Assembly (NCBI GenBank): GCA_963826975.1
Contig: CAWGZJ010000007.1
Coordinates: forward strand, 248,001-312,000
Source of the DNA: Palsa-883 sp963826975
GTDB lineage: Bacteria; Pseudomonadota; Alphaproteobacteria; Acetobacterales; Acetobacteraceae
DNA length: 64,000 nt
Direction: 5' to 3'
Part shown: positions 1 through 8,891 of the stretch, one piece after another
Layout of the letters: each line of letters begins with the position of its first letter
Numbering within the stretch: the first letter of the stretch is position 1
Notes under the pieces: model-generated
The model's input: only the letters and a program-made list of their open reading frames with translations
Told to the model about the DNA's origin: nothing
Databases searched by the model: none
Position numbers and translations under genes: made by a program

Positions 1-303
1 GGTCAACTGGAAATCGGGACGCGGCGCGCGGCCTACCAGCAGGAACGGATCGCGGGTCACCACCTCGGCGAAGCTCACCAGGTCGCAGCCGGGGATCAGC
101 TTGTAGGTCTCCATCACCCGCATCGGCCCACCCCAACAGACATCGACGGTGCCGTCGAACAGCCCGCGCGCCGCATCGCCGGGCCGCGGCGCGGAGACGA
201 AACGAACCTCGACCCCAGCCGCCGCGTAGGCGCCCTGGGCCAGCGCGACGTAGAACGGCGCGTAGAACAGTCCGCGCAACAATTCCTGCAGCACGATCGG
301 CAT
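1..303 (-). CDS. NMT1/THI5-like ABC transporter substrate-binding protein (partial, N-terminal 101 residues)
   Basis: The gene runs off the left edge of the window, so only the N-terminal 101 codons are present, starting with ATG at 303. The product begins MPIVLQELLRGLFYAPFYVA and continues with a QGAYAAAGVEVRF segment, the usual start of NMT1/THI5-like solute-binding domains in which a short strand is followed by a helix with F-Y-x-P-x-Y-V-A. A W-G-G-P-M-R motif near residue 53 fits the ligand cleft of the same fold. There is no obvious signal peptide in front of the domain, so it may be a cytoplasmic relative or the start may lie differently. It is divergent from the MFS gene at 414. The ligand cannot be predicted from this fragment. 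Confidence 0.7.
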   Translation of the reverse strand, partial: MPIVLQELLRGLFYAPFYVALAQGAYAAAGVEVRFVSAPRPGDAARGLFDGTVDVCWGGPMRVMETYKLIPGCDLVSFAEVVTRDPFLLVGRAPRPDFQLT

Positions 304-413
304 GGCGGGTTTCCTCGGTTATCGCGCCAGGACTATCGCGCGGAGGGCGGAGCGGGCATAGGAGTGGCAACGACCGGGCCATCGCCGCCCGGGTCAAGAC
401 CAGGGGAACACGC

Positions 414-1817
414 GTGTCGCACGCCGCGATCGCCACCGCGCCAACATCGGCGCGGCGCTGGATTGCCTGTGTCGTGCTGCTGGCCGGCGCGTTCATGCCG
501 CCGGCCGATTTTTTCATCGTCAACGTCTCGCTGTCCTCGATCCACGAGGCGCTGCACGCCACGCCGGCCCAGGTGCAACTGGTGATCTCGGGCTATGGCG
601 CGGGTTATGCAGTGTTCCTGGTGACCGGGGGGCGGCTCGGCGATTTGTATGGCCGGCGGCGGATGTTCCTGCTCGGCCTGGCCGGCTTCACGCTGACGAA
701 CACGCTGTGTGGCCTGGCGACCTCGGCGCTGGTGCTGGTGGTTGCGCGTGTCGCACAAGGTGTCGCCGCGGCGCTGCTGGTGCCACAGGTGCTCGGCGCT
801 ATACCGACGCTGTTCGACGATGAGCGCGGCCTGGCGCGCGCGATGAGCGCCTACGGCATCATGATGGGCCTGGCCGCCGCGGCCGGTCAGTTCGGCGGCG
901 GCGCGCTGGTGACCTGGAGTCCGTGGGACCTGGGCTGGCGCGGCGTCTTCCTGCTGAAGCTGCCGGTCTGCCTGGTGGTGTTCGCCGCGGCGTGGTTCGT
1001 GGTGCCGGAGACCAGCACCTCGCGCCGCGCGCGGCTCGATGGCGGCGGGATTTTTCTCCTGTCGGCGATGCTGGCTTGCCTGATCCTGCCGCTGGTCGAG
1101 GGACGGCAACTGCACTGGCCGGCGTGGACGATTGCCGGTCTGGCGTGCGTGCCGGTGCTGGTGGCCGCGTTCCTGGGATGGGAGGCACGCTTCGCGCGGC
1201 GCGGCGGCATGCCGCTGTTGGATCTGGGGCTGTTGCGCATCCCGAGCTTTCGGCATGGCGCCGCGGTGGCGGCACTGTTCTTCTTCACCACGCCTTTCTA
1301 CTTGTTGTTCGGCATCTACCAGCAGGAGGGACGGGGGATTGACCCGCTGTCCACCGGCCTGGCGTTCCTGCCGTATGGCATCGGGTCGTTCGCCGGGTCG
1401 ATCGGCAGCGCGCCGCTGCCGGCATCGTTGCGGCCCCGGTTGCTGACCATCGGCATGGTGATCCAGGTGGCGGGCTATGCCGCGATTGGGCTGGGCGTCG
1501 CACGCGAGCTACCGTCCTGGCAGGTGACGCTGGCGGTGTTTGTCGCCGGTTTCGGCCAGGGCATTGCGTTGCCGCGTCTCTATAACGTTGCGCTCGGCCG
1601 GGTGCCGCCGGACAAGGCCGGCGTGGCGGCCGGCGTGATCAACTCGCTGCTGCAGATCGGCGCGGCGATCAGCGTTGCGGCGATCGGCAGCCTGTTCTTC
1701 GCGGTGCTGGGTGGCAGGCACGGCGAGTCGGCCTATGCGCACGCATTCGGGTTGGCAATGATCGCGGTGGTGGCGGCGCTGGGCCTGGCGATGCTGGCGA
1801 CGATGCTGCGCGATTAG
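414..1817 (+). CDS. MFS transporter, DHA2-like drug/metabolite exporter
   Basis: This 467-residue inner-membrane protein has a typical MFS layout with at least twelve hydrophobic segments. The loop after the second helix reads GGRLGDLYGRRRMF, the MFS motif A, and a VAQGVAAALLVPQVLG segment is characteristic of DHA2-type proton-driven exporters. The GTG at 414 is chosen because an AGGGGAA ribosome-binding site lies just upstream and the hydrophobic region starts about 15 residues in. The gene stands alone, divergent from the substrate-binding gene at the window edge. The substrate is unknown. Its 3' end, including the stop codon, is part of a 19-bp tandem repeat. Confidence 0.9.
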   Translation: MSHAAIATAPTSARRWIACVVLLAGAFMPPADFFIVNVSLSSIHEALHATPAQVQLVISGYGAGYAVFLVTGGRLGDLYGRRRMFLLGLAGFTLTNTLCGLATSALVLVVARVAQGVAAALLVPQVLGAIPTLFDDERGLARAMSAYGIMMGLAAAAGQFGGGALVTWSPWDLGWRGVFLLKLPVCLVVFAAAWFVVPETSTSRRARLDGGGIFLLSAMLACLILPLVEGRQLHWPAWTIAGLACVPVLVAAFLGWEARFARRGGMPLLDLGLLRIPSFRHGAAVAALFFFTTPFYLLFGIYQQEGRGIDPLSTGLAFLPYGIGSFAGSIGSAPLPASLRPRLLTIGMVIQVAGYAAIGLGVARELPSWQVTLAVFVAGFGQGIALPRLYNVALGRVPPDKAGVAAGVINSLLQIGAAISVAAIGSLFFAVLGGRHGESAYAHAFGLAMIAVVAALGLAMLATMLRD

Positions 1818-1861
1818 AGCGGGGCTGCGCGATTAGAGCGGGGCTGCGCAATTAAATCGGG
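1805..1861 (+). repeat. Three tandem copies of a 19-bp unit across the MFS stop codon
   Basis: The unit GCTGCGCGATTAGAGCGGG occurs at 1805 and 1824, with a diverged third copy (GCTGCGCAATTAAATCGGG) at 1843. The first copy contains the last codons and the TAG stop of the MFS gene, so the duplication has copied coding sequence into the 3' gap. It looks like a slippage product and no function is evident. Confidence 0.85.
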
Positions 1862-1889
1862 GCGGCATTGCACGCAAGGGTTGGCCTGC

Positions 1890-1907
1890 GTCATAAGAAT
1901 GTCATAA
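1890..1907 (+). promoter_or_regulatory. Paired GTCATAA direct repeats, possible enhancer-protein site
   Basis: GTCATAA occurs at 1890-1896 and 1901-1907, eleven bases apart and so on the same helix face. The pair lies about 90-100 bases upstream of the sigma-54 promoter at 1994, the distance at which bacterial enhancer-binding proteins usually bind. Sigma-54 promoters need such an activator. The assignment to PrsR or another activator is inference from position only. Confidence 0.4.
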
Positions 1908-1993
1908 TCAAAACGCGTGGCCGGTGTCGGGAAATTTTACGTCACATTTCTGAAATTAATCACAAGGCATTGAAAACGAGCAGAGTCATGGAT

Positions 1994-2009
1994 TGGCACA
2001 ATGTTTGCT
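1994..2009 (+). promoter_or_regulatory. Sigma-54 (-24/-12) promoter of the PEP-CTERM gene
   Basis: TGGCAC-N5-TTGCT matches the RpoN consensus (TGGCAC-N5-TTGCW) at every defined position. It sits in an unusually AT-rich stretch of this GC-rich window, 104 bases before the start codon at 2113, and points toward that gene. PEP-CTERM/exosortase systems are often accompanied by the PrsK/PrsR two-component pair, a sigma-54-type regulator, so the promoter fits the gene it precedes. Confidence 0.75.
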
Positions 2010-2112
2010 AGTCGTTGCAGCAAAGTTTGCATGAGGCTAGCTCTGCGTGAGTCGGTCCGGTAGCCACCCGACAGCGTGGGGCACGCGTTTGTGATCAAGG
2101 GGCAATGAAGCA

Positions 2113-3597
2113 ATGGGCAAATCTCTAGCAGGAATAAGTGTTACCGTGTTGGCGATCGGGACGATCGCCCAGGCCTGGTCCGGCCAGGCACAAGCCGGAA
2201 CCATTACATCGTTCACCACTGGCGATTTGGTTATCAGCACCGTCTCTTGCTCTGTCGGTGCGACAATTTGCAACAGTGCTAGTGCCGGACTGGATACTGC
2301 GGCGCCGATCGTGCTGCAGCAATTCCAACTTGGCGCGGGCGGCACCTCGGCTACGCCGAATGGCACACTGACGCTGCCTTCGTCGATCTCCGGCGAGTAC
2401 GGCTCCGCCTCGGAAGGCATCCTTCAGCAATCGGCGAACGGCCGATACCTGACGATGATGGGCTACGGCGTGAATGCCACCGCCTTCAACACCGCGCCGC
2501 TCTCGACCTATGGCACCGCCGCGCTGGGACAGACCACCAGCCTGACCGCCGCCAATCAGACCGGAACCATCGTCACAACGGTGCCACGCACGGTCGCGCT
2601 GATCGGTGGTGACGCCAGCGTCGATACCAGCACGCAACTGACCGGCGTGTTCAACACCAACAACCCGCGCAGTGCCGCGACGGTCGATGGATCGTCGTTC
2701 TACGTATCGGGCCAAGGTGCCAGCAAGACGGACCCAACGCAGGGGGTGTTCTACGCAACGCTGGGCGCCACCACCGCGACGCCGATCGACAACAGTACCG
2801 ACACGCGCGTCGTGTCGATCTTGAACACCGGCAGTGGCAATACGCTGTATGCCTCGCGTGACTATAACCCCCCGGGCAGCGGCAGCCAGAACAACAGCAA
2901 TGTTGACAAGCTCACGACCACCGGGGGCGGATTGCCGACCTCTTCCGCCGGGGTGACCGACACCCATATCACCCCACCTGCCACGCCGAATTCCCTCGGC
3001 GGCAACAACGGTTCGATCAATCTGACGGCGGCGACGGCGAACGGGGTAAACAACTCTCGTATCGGCAGCTTCGTCTATGTCAGCCCCGAGCAATACTTCT
3101 TCGCCAGCCCGACAGTGCTGTACGTAACCGATAGCGGCCAGCCGAAAAACGGCAACGTCGACAAGGCGGCGGAAGGCGCGGGCGGGCTGCAGAAATGGGT
3201 TTTCACCAGCGGCGTCTGGACCCTCGATTACGATCTCGTCGCAGGGCTGGGACTGGTGAACAACGACCTGGCCAACTCCAACACGCCCACCGCGGCCGGC
3301 GTGACCGGCCTGCTTGGCCTCGCCGGCGAGGTCGTCGGCAACAACGTCGAGTTGTTTGCCACCAGCTACGGGTTGAATGAATTGTCGCCGAGCTATCTGT
3401 ACGAAATCACCGACACGCTGGCGGACACCACGATCAGCCAGGCGAGCGGCGAAATCTTCACGACGCTGGATTCCGCACCAGCCGGCACCTCGATCCGCGG
3501 CGTCGCATTCGCACAAGTGCCCGAGCCTGCCTCGATGACGCTGCTCGCGACCGGGTTGCTCGGTGTCGGAGTGCTCCGTCGCCGCAAGAAAGGCTGA
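2113..3597 (+). CDS. PEP-CTERM sorting domain-containing exported protein
   Basis: The 494-residue product starts with a signal peptide (hydrophobic residues about 5-25 ending near QAQAG) and ends with a PEP-CTERM tail: PEP at about 470-472, a hydrophobic helix and the basic end RRRKKG. Exosortase cleaves such tails and links the protein to the cell surface or exopolysaccharide. The mature part is rich in Thr, Ser, Gly and Asn, has almost no cysteine, and shows no catalytic motif, as expected of an extracellular matrix protein. No exosortase gene is in the window. A sigma-54 promoter lies upstream, implying activator-dependent expression. The start at 2113 is chosen because the signal peptide begins there; an ATG at 2105 is out of frame and soon stops. 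Confidence 0.88.
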   Translation: MGKSLAGISVTVLAIGTIAQAWSGQAQAGTITSFTTGDLVISTVSCSVGATICNSASAGLDTAAPIVLQQFQLGAGGTSATPNGTLTLPSSISGEYGSASEGILQQSANGRYLTMMGYGVNATAFNTAPLSTYGTAALGQTTSLTAANQTGTIVTTVPRTVALIGGDASVDTSTQLTGVFNTNNPRSAATVDGSSFYVSGQGASKTDPTQGVFYATLGATTATPIDNSTDTRVVSILNTGSGNTLYASRDYNPPGSGSQNNSNVDKLTTTGGGLPTSSAGVTDTHITPPATPNSLGGNNGSINLTAATANGVNNSRIGSFVYVSPEQYFFASPTVLYVTDSGQPKNGNVDKAAEGAGGLQKWVFTSGVWTLDYDLVAGLGLVNNDLANSNTPTAAGVTGLLGLAGEVVGNNVELFATSYGLNELSPSYLYEITDTLADTTISQASGEIFTTLDSAPAGTSIRGVAFAQVPEPASMTLLATGLLGVGVLRRRKKG

Positions 3598-3714
3598 ACC
3601 GCCACGCATCCTGATCGACAGCGCCCCGGCAACGCGGCGCTGTCGTCGGGGTACTGGCGCCTGACGCCAAATAGCGTAGCCTGGGCCGCGGGATCCCGGA
3701 CACGATACGCCAGC

Positions 3715-4599
3715 ATGACCGACCCTCTGAAGCCTGCGCAGCGCCTGGACTACCTGGCCAGCATCGATCGGCCACGCCTGGCACTGCCGGATGGCAAGCG
3801 CGTCGCGGTGTTCCTGGTGGTGAACATCGAAGCCTGGGACATCGACCGTCCGATGCCGCGCCAGGTGTTGACCGCGCCGCAGGGTGCGTCGGTCGTGCCG
3901 GACCTGCCGAACTGGGCCTGGCACGAATACGGCATGCGCGTCGGCTTCTGGCGGCTGAAGGCAGCACTCGACGCGCACGGCATCGCGCCGTCGATGACAA
4001 TCAACGGCGCCGTTCCCGCAGCCTACCCGCGCGTCACCCAGGCGGCGCGCGAGGCGGGCTGGGAGTTCATGGGCCACGGCTTTCATCAGATCGCGACGCA
4101 TCGCGTCGAGGATCAGCGCGGCATGATCCGCGACACCATCGCCGCGCTGCACGCCGCGTCCGGTCAGCCGATCGTCGGCTGGCTGGCGCCCGGCCTGACC
4201 GAGACGTTGGACACGCCCGACCTGCTGGCCGCAGCCGGCATCCGCTACTGCGCCGACTGGGTGGTGGATGACCTGCCGTGCGAGATACGCACCGCACATG
4301 GAACGATGCTGACCATTCCGTACAGCGTCGAGCTGAACGACATCCCGATCATGCTGATCCAGCATCATTGCGCGCAGGAACTGTTCGACCGCACTGTGGC
4401 GCAGTTCGACCGGCTGTACGCGGAAGCCGAGACGCAGGGCGCCAAGGTAATGGGCCTCGCGGTGCATCCGTATATCAGCGGGGTGCCGCACCGGATCGGC
4501 TGGTTCGAGGAAGCGCTCGCGCACATGGCGGCGCGGCCTGGAACGTTGTTCTGGCAGGGCAGGCAGATCATGGACTGGTATCTGAAGGCGACAGCGTGA
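3715..4599 (+). CDS. Polysaccharide deacetylase (NodB-homology) family protein, PuuE/allantoinase-like branch
   Basis: The 294-residue product resembles the carbohydrate esterase 4 family branch that includes PuuE-type allantoinases and imidases. It has a long N-terminal segment with WAWHEYGMRVG around residue 63-73, a GWEFMGHGFHQ stretch near 115 that supplies metal-binding histidines, and a GWLAPGLTETLDTPDLL segment typical of this branch. The NodB TFDDG motif is replaced by NIEAWD, as in many cytoplasmic members. No signal peptide is visible, so it probably acts on a small cytoplasmic amide or ring compound rather than on polysaccharide. The stop codon overlaps the start of the next gene by four bases, so the two are likely made together. 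Confidence 0.82.
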   Translation: MTDPLKPAQRLDYLASIDRPRLALPDGKRVAVFLVVNIEAWDIDRPMPRQVLTAPQGASVVPDLPNWAWHEYGMRVGFWRLKAALDAHGIAPSMTINGAVPAAYPRVTQAAREAGWEFMGHGFHQIATHRVEDQRGMIRDTIAALHAASGQPIVGWLAPGLTETLDTPDLLAAAGIRYCADWVVDDLPCEIRTAHGTMLTIPYSVELNDIPIMLIQHHCAQELFDRTVAQFDRLYAEAETQGAKVMGLAVHPYISGVPHRIGWFEEALAHMAARPGTLFWQGRQIMDWYLKATA

Positions 4600-5411
4600 T
4601 CGAGTGGGGCACGATGAGCCGCGCCGAGCGCGATGCGGCTTACAACAACTCGGCGGCGGTGCGGAACAGTGCCGAGTTGAACGCGGCGCGCGAGGCGGCG
4701 TCCGCTGCGTTCCGCGCGGCGCACCCGGAGCATCTGGATCTGCGCTACGGGCCGAAGGAGCGCAACACCTGGGATCTGTTCCCGGCCGCCGATGCGAACG
4801 CTCCGTGCATCGTGTTCATTCATGGGGGCTACTGGCAACGCAACAGCAAGGATCAGTTCGCCAACCTGATCGCCGGTCCGTACGCGCATGGCTGGGGGGC
4901 TGCGCTGCCTGGCTACACACTGGCACCGAACGCGTCGCTGACCGAGATCGTCGCCGAGATCAATACGGCACTGGATTGGCTGAGCGAACACGGGCCGGCG
5001 CATGGCATCGCCGGCAAGGTGGTGCTGTCCGGCTGGTCGGCCGGCGGGCATCTGACGGCGATGTGCCTGGGGCACACACGCGTCAGTGCCGGCGTGGCCA
5101 TTTCCGGCCTGCACGAGCTGGGGCCGATCCGCGACACCTATCTGAACGAAAAGCTGCGGCTGACCGATGATGAGGTCGCGACATTGTCGCCATTGCGTCT
5201 GCCAGTGGTGGCCAAGCCGATGACGATTACCTACGGCACGGCGGAGCTGCCGCCGCTGGTGCTGGACAGCCGACACCTGCACGGCAGGCGCGCCGAGGCG
5301 CATCTGCCGGGCGCGCTGATCCCGGTGCCGGGAGCGGATCATTTCACGATCGTGCATGAACTGCGCGACGCGGACGGTGTGCTGACGAAGCAGGCGCTGT
5401 TGCTGGTGTAG
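4596..5411 (+). CDS. Alpha/beta hydrolase, kynurenine formamidase (arylformamidase)-like
   Basis: The product has the HGGYW oxyanion motif near residue 75, the nucleophile elbow GWSAGG near residue 150 and a late GADHFT segment giving the catalytic histidine, in the order expected for the esterase/lipase branch that contains bacterial kynurenine formamidases. The N-terminus with AERDAAYNN is conserved in this group. I take GTG 4596, which overlaps the deacetylase stop as GTGA; ATG 4614 is the alternative. Coupling with an amidohydrolase-type deacetylase suggests a shared pathway for a small amide or formylated compound. The exact substrate is unknown. Confidence 0.82.
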   Translation: MIEWGTMSRAERDAAYNNSAAVRNSAELNAAREAASAAFRAAHPEHLDLRYGPKERNTWDLFPAADANAPCIVFIHGGYWQRNSKDQFANLIAGPYAHGWGAALPGYTLAPNASLTEIVAEINTALDWLSEHGPAHGIAGKVVLSGWSAGGHLTAMCLGHTRVSAGVAISGLHELGPIRDTYLNEKLRLTDDEVATLSPLRLPVVAKPMTITYGTAELPPLVLDSRHLHGRRAEAHLPGALIPVPGADHFTIVHELRDADGVLTKQALLLV

Positions 5412-5546
5412 CGCTGGGTAGGGATGATTAGCGCATTTTTTGGCTGACTGGGACTGTGTACTCCTGGTCCGGTCTGGCTGGCTCGAGGCGCGAAGCGGAC
5501 CACGGTCACCGAACGCGGCGATGCGGCTGAGGGCGGCGCTGCACCG

Positions 5547-5605
5547 CCCTCACCCTCGGCGCTTCGCGCCTCGACCTCTCCCGCGAAGGGGCGGGAGAGG
5601 TGTAC
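5547..5605. repeat. Interspersed hairpin repeat A, copy 1 (convergent gap)
   Basis: The copy includes the perfect 10-bp stem CCTCTCCCGC / GCGGGAGAGG at 5575-5600 with loop GAAGGG. The upstream part, with GCGAAGCGGACCA near 5491, is also shared with the other copies. It lies between two genes that converge on it and could stop transcription from both sides, although there is no T tract. Confidence 0.75.
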
Positions 5606-5617
5606 CAATTCCGGGCC

Positions 5618-7168
5618 TCAACCCGACGAGAACAGCGCCCGCAGGGGTGACCCGCCGTCGGCGGCGGGCCACGCCATGGCCGCACGCACCAGCGTTTCGA
5701 AGCCGGGACAGTACGCAGCGTGCGGCGCGCCGGAGCGCAGAGCCGTCAGCGCCTGATCGGGATCCTGCCCGTCACGGCGCATCGCGACGATCAGCCGTGT
5801 CAGCAGGGCTTTGCTGTCCGCGGCGCTCAAGCGGGGCTGCGGATGGTCGGTGGCGTCCTGCAGGAGCCTCGCCGACGTGGCCAGTTCATCGTGTAGCTGT
5901 GCGGGCGACAGGTACCGCCGACGCTCGATGGCGCCATTGTGCAGCGACTGCCAGCAGGCCTCGGGGTCGGCCTGCTGGATCACCTCGGTTTCGCTCAACA
6001 TCGCGGCGGCGAACTGGCGCAACGTGTTGTCCGGCGCGATCGGCAGCAGGCGGCGGGTGTTGCGCGCTATGTGTGTGCGCAACTCGAGGCTGAATCCGGT
6101 GATGGTCTCGCCGTTGCTGACGGTGCGATCCCACGTCGCCATCAGCGCCGGCCAGTCCGGATCGGCCCGTTGCAGTGCCGCATAGATCGGCAGGGCCAGA
6201 AGCTGCTGCTCGGTGTCGCGAAGGTTCGGCCGGGGACCAAAACCCGACACCGCGAACGTGCCGTCGGCCGCCAGACCGGTGGTGACATGTGCGCCGGCCA
6301 GTTCGTCACGCGTGGGAAACCAGAGCTCCTTCGACGGCGTGCGGAAAACGTGATCGAGGAAGGCGGACGGCAGCCCGTCTCGTTCGTACCAACCGCGAAA
6401 GCCGGCATTCGCGATTCGATTGACGGCGCCGGCCACTGTGCCGCTGTGGAACCCGAGCCTGCCGCGTTCACCGATCCAGCGTTGCCGCCCAGCAAGGAAG
6501 GCCAGCGTGCAAGCGGATGCGCAGAGATGGTCGACATAGGTGTCCAGATGGTGCGCCGAAATGATCTCGGCGATGTTCAACGCCACGCCGACGCGCCCAC
6601 CGAGGCTGTCGAGATGGACGACGCGCGTGGTTGGCGCTCGGGCCAGCACCGCCTGCAGCTGTTGCGCGAGATTCCAGGTGAAGGGGCCACTGATCTCGAT
6701 CTCTGCCCCGCCGCGCAGGATGCGCACGCCGTGCACGCCCAGGTTCGGATCGCCTTCGACGTATGCCGCGGCGTCGACGATGGCGGGCACCGCGTGGATG
6801 CGAATGAGGTTGGCGTTGCTGAGCAGCCCGAGGACCGTCATGACCTGGGCAACCACCGGCCAGAACGGCTGGCCGCGCAGTCGTTTGACGCGGGCGGCTG
6901 AACGCCAGGTGCCCACCGACTGCCAGACCACCGCCAGGATGACGATGCTCCAGGTCAGCAACAGCCCGGACAGGTACAGCCAGGGTTGCCGACCTTCCTT
7001 TGATGCGATGCCGACGAGCACGGCGATCGTCGCGACCGGAATGATCGCCAGCCAGCCGTTGACCCAATAGCTGACTGCCAGGGAACACTCGCCGCGCCAG
7101 TGGCGCAGGAGATAGTTCCGCGTGCGGGGTGTGACGTCCGTTGGTGTTGGCGGGGTGGCGTCGTTCAT
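5618..7168 (-). CDS. Membrane-anchored ClpP-like serine protease (COG3904 type)
   Basis: The 516-residue product has hydrophobic segments at about residues 38-56, 63-84 and 104-118, followed by a ClpP/crotonase-type domain. Within it, LDSLGGRVGVALNIAE (about 186-201) gives the oxyanion glycines, CASAC places Ser218 as the likely nucleophile, and GFHSG places His241. This order (GG, S-A-C, H-S-G) is that of COG3904 periplasmic or membrane ClpP-like proteins. The long C-terminal region after residue 260 matches nothing I recognise. It is transcribed alone, convergent with the hydrolase gene. Substrate and partner are unknown. Confidence 0.75.
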   Translation of the reverse strand: MNDATPPTPTDVTPRTRNYLLRHWRGECSLAVSYWVNGWLAIIPVATIAVLVGIASKEGRQPWLYLSGLLLTWSIVILAVVWQSVGTWRSAARVKRLRGQPFWPVVAQVMTVLGLLSNANLIRIHAVPAIVDAAAYVEGDPNLGVHGVRILRGGAEIEISGPFTWNLAQQLQAVLARAPTTRVVHLDSLGGRVGVALNIAEIISAHHLDTYVDHLCASACTLAFLAGRQRWIGERGRLGFHSGTVAGAVNRIANAGFRGWYERDGLPSAFLDHVFRTPSKELWFPTRDELAGAHVTTGLAADGTFAVSGFGPRPNLRDTEQQLLALPIYAALQRADPDWPALMATWDRTVSNGETITGFSLELRTHIARNTRRLLPIAPDNTLRQFAAAMLSETEVIQQADPEACWQSLHNGAIERRRYLSPAQLHDELATSARLLQDATDHPQPRLSAADSKALLTRLIVAMRRDGQDPDQALTALRSGAPHAAYCPGFETLVRAAMAWPAADGGSPLRALFSSG

Positions 7169-7324
7169 GACGCTGGTAGTGTATCACGCGCCGACGTTGC
7201 GGGCACGTGATCAGGCCCGCAGGTTTCGGTGCGCGTGGTAACGTTGTGGGATCGTCGTGGCGGGTTTTCCCCGGGGGATCCGTCGCGGCTCCGGCGGTGT
7301 GTGGGTGGCCGGGTCTAGCCCAAT

Positions 7325-7505
7325 GGGCGTTGGGATAAGCCTGGATCGGGGAAGATTCTCCCCCCTCCCCTTGAGGGAGGGGGCTAGGGGGAGGGGTCCG
7401 CGCGCGAATAGATCTTCGGTGCGAGCCTGGCACCGACCCCTCCCCCCAACCCCCTCCCTCAAGGGGAGGGGGAGAAGGCTTACCCCATCCAGGCTCTTAT
7501 CCTGG
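7325..7505. repeat. Large GC-rich inverted repeat (repeat family B, copies 1 and 2 face to face)
   Basis: This makes up most of the 347-base gap between the protease and amidase genes. One copy (about 7356-7402, core CCCCTTGAGGGAGGGGG) is followed by an inverted copy (about 7420-7487, core CCCCCTCCCTCAAGGGGAGG). The outer flanks also pair: GGATAAGCCTGGAT near 7330 with ATCCAGGCTCTTATCC near 7487. The result is a hairpin with arms of roughly 75 bases. Single copies of the same unit recur at 34 kb and 40 kb. Confidence 0.8.
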
Positions 7506-7515
7506 TCGTTGTTGG

Positions 7516-8853
7516 TTAGGCCAGCGCTATCTCCGCCGCGGTGGCGATCTGGAACAGCCGCTCGTCACCCAGGGTTTCGCCCATCAGCATCAGCCCGACG
7601 GGCGGCTCGCCCGGGTGGTGGCAGGGCAGGCTGATCGCGCAACGATCGAGAAAATTGCCCACCGCCGTGTTGCGCAGGATCAGCAGGTTCAGCCGGTTGT
7701 AGTCGCGTTCGTCCTGCAGCTCGGCGACGCGCGGCGGCACGATTGGCGTGGTCGGCACCAACAATGCGTCGAACTCGCGCGTTGCGGCATCGAACTCCGC
7801 GATCAGGCGTCGGCGCGCGGCGACGATGTCAAGATAGTCGGCGGCGCTCTGCGTCGAACCACGCTCGATGCGCGGACGGATGCGTGGGTCATACAGCGCG
7901 CCCTTTTCCGCCAGCAGTGCGCGGTGCCACGCATAGGCCTCGGAGGACGCGAAGCCGCCCTTGGCGTTTACCGCCGGGATCGCATCGAACGTCGCGAAGC
8001 GTGTGTGGGTGATGCGTGCGCCGGCCTTGGACAGTACGCCCAATGCGCGGTCGAAAGCGGCACTGACATGCGTGTCCATGCCGTCGAGGCCGAAATTTTC
8101 CGGCACCGCGAGGCGCAATCCTGCGAGCACCGCCGGCGTGGGCACGGCGGGCGTTGCGCTCGCCAGGATCGCGTCGATGACGGCGCAGCAGGCGACGCTG
8201 GGTGCCAGCGGTCCCACCGAATCCAGGCTTGGCGCCAGTGGCAATACGCCGTCGATCGGCACCCGACGGGCGGTCGGCTTGTAGCCGACAACACCGCAGA
8301 ACGCAGCCGGGATGCGGCACGATCCGCCGGTGTCGGTGCCTAGCCCAGCCGCCACCATGCCGTCCGCCACCGCTACCGCCGTACCTGACGAACTGCCGCC
8401 CGGGATGCGCGCCGCCGCGCGGTCCCACGGCGCCAGCGGCGTGCCGTAATGCGGATTGATGCCGAGGCCGGAGAAAGCGAACTCGGTCATGTTGGTGCGC
8501 CCGATTGGCACGAAGCCGGCGGCCAGCATTCGTTGCACCACTGGTGCATTGGCGGTGGCCGGCGGCGCATCGGCCAGCGCGCGCGACCCGGCCGGCGTGG
8601 GTTCGCCGGCGATGTCGAACAGGTCCTTCAGGCCCACGGGGATGCCGGCGTAGCGGCCCGGCACGCGGCCGGCCTGACGCAGCGTGTCGATCGCATCCGC
8701 CATTGCGCGGGCCGCATCGGCATGCACCTTGATGAAGGCGCACGCCCCCTGCCCGCCTGGATCGGCGATGCGCGCCAGGCTTTCCTCCACCAGCGCGCGG
8801 CTGGTCGTGGCGCCCTCCGCCAGGGCCTGGGCGTGCTGCTCAATCGTGCGCAT
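7516..8853 (-). CDS. Amidase (amidase-signature family)
   Basis: The 445-residue product carries the complete Ser-cisSer-Lys triad: Lys76 in PVGLKDLFD, Ser154 in PGGSSSGTA and Ser178 in GTDTGGSCR, with the 24-residue spacing between the two serines that is standard in the family. It hydrolyses an amide or ester in the cytoplasm; the substrate cannot be read from sequence. The ATG at 8853 is chosen because the conserved N-terminal helix begins there; an upstream in-frame codon would add only low-complexity residues. It is divergent from the uronate dehydrogenase-like gene, with a 38-base gap. Confidence 0.9.
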   Translation of the reverse strand: MRTIEQHAQALAEGATTSRALVEESLARIADPGGQGACAFIKVHADAARAMADAIDTLRQAGRVPGRYAGIPVGLKDLFDIAGEPTPAGSRALADAPPATANAPVVQRMLAAGFVPIGRTNMTEFAFSGLGINPHYGTPLAPWDRAAARIPGGSSSGTAVAVADGMVAAGLGTDTGGSCRIPAAFCGVVGYKPTARRVPIDGVLPLAPSLDSVGPLAPSVACCAVIDAILASATPAVPTPAVLAGLRLAVPENFGLDGMDTHVSAAFDRALGVLSKAGARITHTRFATFDAIPAVNAKGGFASSEAYAWHRALLAEKGALYDPRIRPRIERGSTQSAADYLDIVAARRRLIAEFDAATREFDALLVPTTPIVPPRVAELQDERDYNRLNLLILRNTAVGNFLDRCAISLPCHHPGEPPVGLMLMGETLGDERLFQIATAAEIALA

Positions 8854-8891
8854 GATGGGCTCCGTGCGTTGAGATCGAGGGAGGATGCCCA

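Noticed and set aside
2125..4524. Long open frame of 799 codons on the minus strand
   Set aside because: It is antisense to the PEP-CTERM and deacetylase genes, has Arg/His/Gln-rich low-complexity composition and no family match. High GC makes such frames common.
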